A stretch of 64,000 bases of DNA from Siphonodentalium dalli (Eukaryota > Mollusca > Scaphopoda > Gadilida > Siphonodentaliidae), in NCBI GenBank assembly GCA_032622095.1, contig CP136068.1:8223314-8287313 (forward strand), written 5' to 3'. Shown here one piece after another: positions 55,976-64,000 of this stretch; the first letter of the stretch is position 1; each line of letters begins with the position of its first letter. The position numbers and the translations under genes were made by a program. The notes below the pieces were generated by a model, which saw nothing but the letters and a program-made list of their open reading frames with translations, searched no databases and was not told the DNA's origin.

Positions 55976-58900
55976 AAGGCTGATATATAACTTATTGCTT
56001 GTGGGTCCGATAACGTTTCGAAAGCTGTAATCTTGAAAACTGTAGAGCTATTGGCGATATTACTGTCCCGGTGAAAGAGCAAAACGATGCTTTGGCGACT
56101 AATGTTAGAAGTGCTCACAGCGATAGTTGATGCGCGAAATGGATGTGTATAATTTGAAGCAAAGTGGCCTGAAACTAAGATGTCGCTGGAACAAAGACAA
56201 TTCTAATGGCTGTCGTGAAGATGCTAACCGGGTTTTGATAAAGTGTGCTATTACTTTATTTCAAAATTATCTATGTAATGTGTTTCATACAGATATACGC
56301 TGAAGCTGTGATGATCGATGGCATCTTTGAAATGCAATATGTTATTCATTGTCCTTTCGCACTACTCCGCGTTGATGGGAGAAAGTTTTTAGTGCCATGG
56401 ACGTTCAGAAATGGCTAGGAGAGTATTATAGTCAGGAGGAAGGTCAGAGCAAAGGTGGCTAGAACAATTTTTTGCTAACCATTTTTAGTACCATATGCCA
56501 ACAATGTTAATAATGTGCTATGGGATACCCCGATAATTAAAATCATTGTTGGCAATTTTCTAGTTGCCTATGTCAATGTCAAAGGTCAATGTCAAATTAG
56601 ATAAGCCAAATTTGCATAAATTGGACTTTAAAAAACTGTTTTAACATTTTCGAGTGAAAGGGCTAAGACTGCCAGAAACTTTGTGTCCACATTAAAAGTT
56701 CCCTCCCCATTCCTCTCATGTTGATTAAGTTGTCAAATATGTTGTCCATGAAAACAGTTGCTATGCATTTAAATTACCATAGCAACGAGACCAAATACTA
56801 ACTTTAATAATCATTTTATTTCTATGCCAAATATACCAAACTTTGTATATTGTTCACAATTTAATTGATACTTGGCATATGTGCTTCAACAGCATATATA
56901 TTAATGAATACATTCTCTCTTCATTTCTTAGTTATATACCTTGGACTAAGAACTGTTTCTGTTGCATTTTCCCTACTTTTACTATTATTTTCGTGAAAAC
57001 ACGTGAACTCTAAATAACTTTCAAAATTGCGGACAATTTATTGTATTCAACAAACTCGGAAACATGAATACACGCATGCATGCATATAATGCTGTTATAA
57101 TTGATGAAATAAATTAACTTTTTGAACATGGAATATTCATAATATTGTTGAAGCTAATATAGATTAACCCAAACTATGAACCACAAGGGCTTGTAACTTG
57201 GCCCCCTCCCAATATGCGTCACCCCTAAACACATACACGGGGCCCCTGGCTTATGTCGAGTAATATAATATACTGAGACTAAATAGTGTAGCGGCCAAAC
57301 GCCAAAAGTGGTCTGGCACCCCTACCCACGGTAGAACAAGTTGAAACCAATTTTTCTTGAAGGAGAAACATATATTATTCACGAAATTGATAGTGAAAAA
57401 TATCGGAATTGGTGGTGGTTATTGTCAAATTGACGATGAACGATACCCACCAGTCACTTTTTCCAGAAATTAACGATTTTGGTCAGGCGAACGCTGTGGC
57501 GAAGTCATTTGCCAAGATTGTTTGTGTTAATATTGCCATATCATACCATATCTCTACTTTATAGGAAATATGTGTTGGTAAATTTGGATTGTCCCGCCAT
57601 TTGGAGCCGAAACATTTATTTCCTGCTGAAAAATCTCTCTTTTTCACGGAAATATATTTTTTCAAACATTATCATTTAAACGGATATTGCAATAACGCCA
57701 ACATATTTAATCCATATGATGCAGTAGTTATCTAAGAAGCATACGGATAAAGAAGTTAACAGAAATTTTGAACGGTTTGCGAGATACTTGATTTTAGCTA
57801 CCCCTCCCACAAACGCGTTTTGGTCGAACAATTACATATTTTTGATAAAGACTTTACAACAATTTTCTAATTGATCTTAATGTGACCCGATATCGTGTAC
57901 TGACAGGGGTGTCCAGAGATGCTGTTTCATTGATTACAGATATGCTTAGGCTTCCATACCCCAGTTAAAACCACAACATATTTTATTGATACCTGGTAAT
58001 TCTGTATGAACGGATAATGTTAGAGCGTCCCTAAGCTACTTATTGACACATCCGCACACAATTAACTGAGTGGGGTATATAACGTCTCACATAAGAACCC
58101 CCGTGCGTAAAAATCTAATTTTGGCCGTATATATCTACTGGCATATTTACATATCCGTAATCGTATTCGTGATTTTGCGAAAGGTCTCTAGTACATATAA
58201 TTTTAATACGTCGTTTACAGATACATAAATGGCGCACCGCTAGAATCAGGGACGTTGGAAAAAATTGCCTCAGAGTTAATAAACACTTTTATTGTTGGTG
58301 GTTTCTACCAAACTTATGTGTGGTAATCTCCATGGTATATGTAAGAGTATAATGCTGTGGTTTAAGTATACATATGTTGCATTGTGGCGTCGTCCCCGTC
58401 AGGGATGCGGAGAGGGGCACAAAACTTACCGAGCTATTGTATAGAAAATATGTGCTATGATTCAAAGAAAGTGCAACCACCGGCTTGATTATTATGATTG
58501 GAGCACTTCGACACAAGAGTGCTTTGAGTCTGAAAACGAAGTCGTTTGGGAATAGAAACGAGTGACTCTCCCATTTTCACAAGTATCACGTACGTCAATT
58601 TGAATGTCGCTTCAAGAAATCAAGCAACAATTATTTTGCTTTAGTATTATGAAGTTCCCTGTTCAGACTTCTTAATAGCGGACATTTTGGCTCGAGTGTA
58701 TGTAAGTCATCGACCTCCTGGCTGTGTTCATACTTGAACATATTTACGAGAAATAATATCTATTCACGTTAAGAACTACTGAGCAAATGGGCGTTATTTT
58801 GCAAAGTGGCGTTCAAATATCTGATGGAGGCTGTTCAGTAGACATATTGTTGAATTAGATTTTGACATTGTGCGTTCTTAAATACCATCTACATACCAAC

Positions 58901-60152
58901 TCCACGGAATTGTGCTTCGTGTAATAATATTTAAATTATATCTATTCATGTTAAGAACTACTGAGCATATTGACGTTATCTTTTACAGTTGTGTTGAGAT
59001 ATCTTATAGAGGCTGTTCAGTAGACACATTGTTGATACTTGGCCAACATTTATACAATTGTCTCTACTTGTTCCTTATGTGTGTACTGGTTGCGAATTTG
59101 TATTTGGATTTGTTTATCAGACAACCAAGCGGCTCTTAAAACATGATTGTTGTGACATTGTTTAGAGGCAGTGCATATGCGCTCAACATATTTTATGTAA
59201 CCCGGTGTGCATAATATTCTTCATTTATATAATGGGTCACAATAGATATGTTAAACTTTGATACACTTGGAAACTATATTCCCATAACAGCCCACTGTCA
59301 ATGCGGGTCGACGACGCCTTGCATTTTTTCTTCCAGTGCCAATTATTTGAAGAAATGGCTAAATGGATTATTTTGTTGATAGGGTTGAAGATATCCTCTT
59401 CTGTCAAAGCAACCTATCCAATACTCTGAATGATAAATTGTTTAGCAGCACGCAGGTAGATCCCATTGACGGAAAACTTTCAAAATCCCAACAAGCCTAA
59501 ACTTCGCCTATGTATTCGTCCATATTGTTATCCAAAGTCTCGGCTCATCTAGCCATAGGACTTACATCCCCTCCGTGATATATGTCCACTCACAACTCCA
59601 GACCTCACCCTGAATCTCGATCCCATTTTTAGGCACTACATTTCGATTAAGCAAACTTTGAGACCAAACATAATACAATATATAAATATTATTATGCATT
59701 TCAATATTGTTAAGGGAGAGGGGCAATACTCTAAGTTGAATAACTTGTTCTTCCATCCCTTGTGATTAACTCGTGTCATTTTTCAGATTCTATGTGCCAA
59801 GTATAAAATGTAATAAAATTATATAGGGCACTTTAAAAAGGGCGGCTGGCGAATAAGAAAGTTTAATTTTCTTTTTTTTGACGCCCCCCTACCCCATTTA
59901 AAATCCTAAATACACCACAAACTGAAAGTTATATGCTCCCAATATTAAATGAGTGAACGAAAGAAAGATAGTGTTGTCATGGGTTATATAGAATTTGTAT
60001 GGGTGGTTCCAGAAAACTAGGGCACTTTACAAAAGGCAGCTGGAAAATACGAAATGTGAATTTTCTTTGTTTTCAGGACCCTACCCCATTTGAAGTCTAC
60101 ACACTACGAACTGAAATGATGTTCCGAATGTCTGGGATACTTCACAAAAATC
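55976..60152. other. Unit 2 non-coding block (matches 28309-32431)
   Basis: No gene is supported. It contains the LINE knuckle trace at 59295-59429, the inverted repeat at 56757-56786, a 40-bp-scale extra piece near 57210-57250, and another near 59957-59998 relative to unit 1. Confidence 0.45.
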
Positions 60153-61003
60153 GGCGAACAGTATATATAGCCATATATTTTTGCTACTGACTAACCGTAT
60201 ATATCTACTGACCTCGTGTAGACTAATGTGACAACCCGATTGGTATTATCATATGTACGAGAAACGTTAGTTATATAAATGGACATAAACATGCACAATA
60301 ACAAATTCAGTCCTAACTTCAGACGACAGGAGATCAAAGATATAATTTGTTAACGTGTTCATATTTATTTGGAATGTTAAACTTTTGAAATAATGAGTTT
60401 CCATTGGTTGGTGGACTGTCGTCATTACTACATTCGGCAATATTGTATCCGTCTATCCATATGCCAGTGTTTGGGATATATTATATTGTAACAAGTAGAA
60501 CTGTTGTTTATATTGATATAGCGAGTTGGTTGTATAAGTTGTATCAATTCACCAACGAGAATATCATAATACCTATGTCATACCTGCGGTGGTCCGGGGT
60601 ACTATTGTTGTTGTAGTTGTTGTCTCTGTTATTTGCCCCCGTTGCTCGGTATCCTCTGAATCTGATTATATTAAACAGTTATTAACGAGTATTTCCCTTA
60701 GGAAATGTTCAGACAATAAGTTCAGTAAAGGACTGTGGCCGGATTCGTCATCTTCGGTTTAAACCTCCGAGTTTAAATCTGGTTTAAACCTACATTGACA
60801 GTCCAGCCAAACCGGGTCTAAGTTAGCGATATTGTCGTTCAGTTGCCCGCTAACCCCTTACCCAACAAACCGGCCAAAACCGGTCAAATAAAACTTCAAC
60901 AGCCTAAAATATCTTCGGTCTGTCTCAATAGAACCATACAAATATGGATATCATTGGAACCGGCTCCTTGACCACATTGTGATAGTTACAGTTATGCCCT
61001 GTG

Positions 61004-61070
61004 CCAATGCATTCTCTTATATATGCGAGTCGACCATAGGTCGCCTCGCATATATAAGAGAATGCATTGG
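61004..61070. repeat. 67-bp palindrome, left, unit 3 (intact)
   Basis: The arms of 26 bp are perfect: CCAATGCATTCTCTTATATA then TGCGAG, answered by CTCGCA then TATATAAGAGAATGCATTGG. One T/C mismatch follows, then CGACC-ATA-GGTCG. Confidence 0.9.
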
Positions 61071-61137
61071 CCTAAAAAAACTTTTTACTATTTTTTCTTA
61101 CATTCTTTAACAATTTTATAATTTTTAATGTGTTAAG

Positions 61138-61204
61138 CCAATGCATTCTCTTATATATGCGAGGCGACCTATGGTCGACTCGCATATATAAGAGAATGCA
61201 TTGG
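61138..61204. repeat. 67-bp palindrome, right, unit 3 (intact)
   Basis: Exact reverse complement of 61004-61070; the inner part reads GCGACCTATGGTCGA. Confidence 0.9.
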
Positions 61205-61277
61205 CACAGGGCAATTCTGTTGGGTAAAGGGCTAATTGATAACTATGCGGCGATATGAGCATGCAGACAAACTACCC

Positions 61278-62600
61278 TGTGCCATGCTGAACAAAAGATA
61301 TGGAGATTTTATGCTTATTGACACGCCATCAATTATCGCGAACTCGCGGACGCTCATGTGACTTATTCATTGAAAAACAAGTATCGCTCATGGACTAACT
61401 ATTCCGATCTCTTTCTGGGTTTAAATCAACCGGACAAACGGCATGTCTCTCAACGCGAGTTTCACGCGCTGCATGTTCATCACTTTGTTTATGATATATT
61501 TTCTGCAAGATGCTTTACCGTGAAAAGACAACATTAGGAGTATTTACATGTATATCTGTATATCTAAAATAGTAGTACCTGTATATCCGTCTGTCTGTTC
61601 TCCCGGACCCGTGGGCCGGTTTCAACCACATTTGTGGTGATTCGGGGTAAACAGGCGGATGTTATAACAGCGTTAGGTTTTCAAAATTTTGATTTTAAAG
61701 CAAGAACAATTTTATTTAAAAAAATGAAAAAATACCGTTTTGAAATTGAGCAAGGGGTTTAATCTAAGAAAAAACATAATGTTATACGGCGTTATTTTCT
61801 AAAAAATTATATCTAAAAACAAATTATTTATTTAAAAATAAATGCTAATAATTGTCGTTAAATTGAGCAAATTGAGTTCAATCTAAAATATAATTTCAAA
61901 TATTTAATTTAAAAAACAAAATTAATGTAATTTTGTGTTTTAAATATCAAAATTCTTTAACGATTAAAGGAACCGCCGCTGAATATAGGCTGTCTAATAT
62001 GAAAATGTCACAAAGGGGTCACATGAGCTCCGACGCTGAATAAAGACTCCCAAATTAGAGCCTGTTTCAGCTAATATTACAAATACAATTTTAGTTGATT
62101 CACAGCATGTCCGCGATCGGTGTTATTAATAATTTAGCAAATGCAGACGAGAACAGTGAGTAGTTAGAAGCGAATGTGAATATTTTAGCTGACGAGGAAA
62201 TTTAATCATGTCAAAAATAATCACCAGGGACGTCTCACCCCAAACTCTCTTCTAAATTTTCAACAGTTGAAAAGTTCATGCCTCAATGTGACACCATGTG
62301 ACAACAAAATTAGGTTGTAATTTTCCAACCATGCAGTAATTACATGTATACTATAGGAAGACACAGTTTTCCAAAATTAGGGAGCGTGTCTATATACAAA
62401 ATTATAACAGTTGAACAGATTTAAGAACCAGTTCAATCAAGTGTGGTGTACAAATGGAATTTCGCCATCTTGCGATTAATGCATAGTTCATTTGTAAAGA
62501 TAGACACCCCAATGGAGACATTCTAATCGATCCTGGACTAAAAAGTCAGTGAACTAAAGACAATTTGATTATGGTTGCGCACCACAAGCGGCATCTGAAC
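61278..62600. other. Unit 3 non-coding block
   Basis: Matches 33568-34940. No gene is supported. It includes the AT-rich part and the segment shared with unit 2 only (62154-62458). Confidence 0.45.
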
Positions 62601-63632
62601 TTTGGAAGTGTGCAACCAGAGGGTCTCCTGTTCGGGAATGGGTAAAACTGTTCCAACCAGTAGCTCAAACATTCTAACGTTTGGATATTTCCAGCCAGAA
62701 CTCCTACTTGGTTGAACATTTTCCAAATGATGACCATTTCAGTCACAAATTGGCCGGATGTGGTCTAAACAACTCTACAGAAACTCTACATATAATGGTT
62801 GGAAAAACTATAAGAACAATTTCCATCTATTTGGTAAGATATTTTCAACTGATATTCTGTCGGACAAACCGAAGTTGAAATGTCTCACCCAAACGAGAGC
62901 GAACCCTCCCCTATTAACAGGAGAAATGTAACTTACTCATGGTAAAAGTTAAAATCGTGAATGGTTCGTCAATTCTGAGTAAATTGTGGGAGGTCATATG
63001 GGGTTTGGGGTTACCCCCTCTCATCTTTGGCATATGGGATCTTTAATGTTTTCCAGAATCCGGTAATATTGCTGAATTGAAAGTTCAAACCGGAACCGTA
63101 CACTCGCATTTCTAACTTTGGAAGTATGCAACTAGAGGGTCTCCTGTTCGGGAATGGGTAAAACTGTTCCAACCAGTAGCTCAAACATTCTAACTTTTGG
63201 ATATTTCCAGCCAGAACTCCTACTTGGTTGAACATTTTCCAAATGATGACCATTTCAGTCACAAATTGGCCGGATGTGGTCTAAACAACTCTACAGAAAC
63301 TCTACATATAATGGTTGGAAAAACTATAAGAACAATTTCCATCTATTTGGTAAGATATTTTCAACTGATATTCTGTCGGACAAACCGAAGTTGAAATGTC
63401 TCACCCCAAACGAGAGCGAACCCTCCCCTATTAACAGGAGAAATGTAACTTACTCATGGTAAAAATTAAAATCGTGAATGGTTCGTCAATTCTGAGTAAA
63501 TTGTGGGAGGTCATATGGGGTTTGGGGTCACCCCCTCTCATCTTTGGCATATGGGATCTTTAATGTTTTCCAGAATCCGGTAATATTGCTGAATTGAAAG
63601 TTCAAACCGGAACCTTACACTCGCATTTCTAA
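62601..63632 (+). repeat. 516-bp tandem duplication, unit 3 only
   Basis: The segment starting TTTGGAAGTGTGCAACCAGA (62601) is repeated in full from 63117 (TTTGGAAGTATGCAACTAGA), with a 516-bp offset. The copies differ at only a handful of positions, so the event is recent. Units 1 and 2 have one copy. Confidence 0.9.
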
Positions 63633-64000
63633 CAGTCATTAATATTATAAATGAAAAAAATCACGTGTAAAATGTTGTTCATTTTTACTACAGGCCCAGC
63701 CTTTCGCATCACAATTAGATCATGTGAACTTATTTCTTTGTTAATAACTACGTTGTAATAATCTAGTTCACAGTAAGGCTGGTACCAGCTCGAAGTGGCA
63801 TGATTTAAGCGACATATGTGAGCAGATTGAAATGAGTTCCCGGGGAAATATACATGATTGTAAGTGACGCAAAGCAATTTGTTTCGCCTAATCGTGCAAC
63901 CTCGAGCTGGGATCTTCACCTACTTCATAGCGGGAACTGCGCTTGTGTTAGACCAATGTATACAGAATCGCATGTATAAGAGAATGCACCGGAGGAAGTG
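63633..64000. other. Unit 3 non-coding tail to window end
   Basis: Matches 14168-14520 and 35456-35810. It includes the degenerate hairpin motif near 63953-63991. No gene. Confidence 0.45.

Larger units (their letters stand above)
32432..60152 (+). repeat. Tandem segmental duplication, unit 2 (about 27.7 kb)
   Basis: Same order as unit 1. It carries extra segments at 33132-33520, 34441-34787, 36754-37716, 39914-49210 and 49311-49793, and small ones near 57205 and 59957. It lacks the unit-1 elements at 10768-12626, 15376-16393, 19192-19522 and 24867-28294. Its left 4 kb is nearly identical to unit 3, including shared insertions, so units 2 and 3 are sister copies there. Confidence 0.9.
60854..61230. 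mobile_element. 'Hairpin-of-hairpins' MITE, unit 3 copy (377 bp)
   Basis: Same insertion site and GCTAA flanks (60849-60853 and 61231-61235) as in unit 2. Here both 67-bp palindromes (61004-61070 and 61138-61204) are undamaged and are exact reverse complements of each other. A few bases are missing in the T-rich core. Confidence 0.8.
60153..64000 (+). repeat. Tandem segmental duplication, unit 3 (cut by window end)
   Basis: It begins with the same GGCGAACAGTATATATAGCC as unit 2 and follows it closely to the end of the window. It shares the hairpin MITE and the segment missing from unit 1. It differs from unit 2 by a local 516-bp tandem duplication (62601-63632) and small indels. No gene is seen in this part of the unit. 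Confidence 0.9.

Overview
This is eukaryotic DNA: AT-rich, with scattered exons that carry splice signals and poly(A) signals, several classes of transposon, minisatellites, and no operons or ribosome-binding sites. The mix suggests a marine lophotrochozoan, most likely a mollusc such as a bivalve. It includes non-LTR retrotransposons with C-terminal zinc knuckles, hAT and piggyBac-type elements, foldback elements, and small secreted C-type-lectin-like and PAN/apple-like genes. The organism is an inference; nothing in the window fixes the species.

Layout. Bases 1-10032 are single copy. They hold a transposon with long terminal inverted repeats (2522-4710), a C-type-lectin-like exon on the minus strand (4861-5061), a possible cysteine-rich terminal exon (8306-8452), a decayed satellite (8940-9766) and a broken copy of the lectin-like exon (9767-9924). 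From about 10033 to the end the window is a tandem array: unit 1 (10033-32431), unit 2 (32432-60152) and the start of unit 3 (60153-64000, cut by the window end). The units are collinear and differ mainly by large insertions and deletions. Because each unit supplies the others' 'before' sequence, many insertion sites can be compared directly, filled against empty.

Insertions and deletions between units. Unit 1 only: a TIR element carrying a signal-peptide exon (10768-12626), a hAT-type MITE (15376-16393), a hairpin insert beside a poly(A) signal (19192-19522) and a 3.4-kb 5'-truncated LINE (24867-28294). Units 2 and 3 only: a 'hairpin of hairpins' MITE (33132-33520 and 60854-61230). Unit 2 compared with unit 1: a 0.96-kb segment with a 296-codon frame (36754-37716), a TTAA-flanked piggyBac-type MITE (49311-49793), and 9.3 kb (39914-49210) that unit 1 has lost. 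That loss can be polarised because unit 2 keeps a complete hAT element with matching 8-bp target duplications across the left breakpoint. A 24-bp minisatellite has 6 copies in unit 1 and 20 in unit 2.

Genes. The best intact host-gene candidates are a 97-aa secreted PAN/apple-like protein present in units 1 and 2 (19567-19860 and 50402-50695, minus strand, each with a nearby poly(A) signal) and the single-copy lectin-like exon. The signal-peptide exon at 11979-12072 ends in phase 1, which fits the phase-1 start of the lectin-like exon. The rest of the coding material is transposon remnant. I saw no tRNA, rRNA or CRISPR. All percent identities given here are by-eye estimates.
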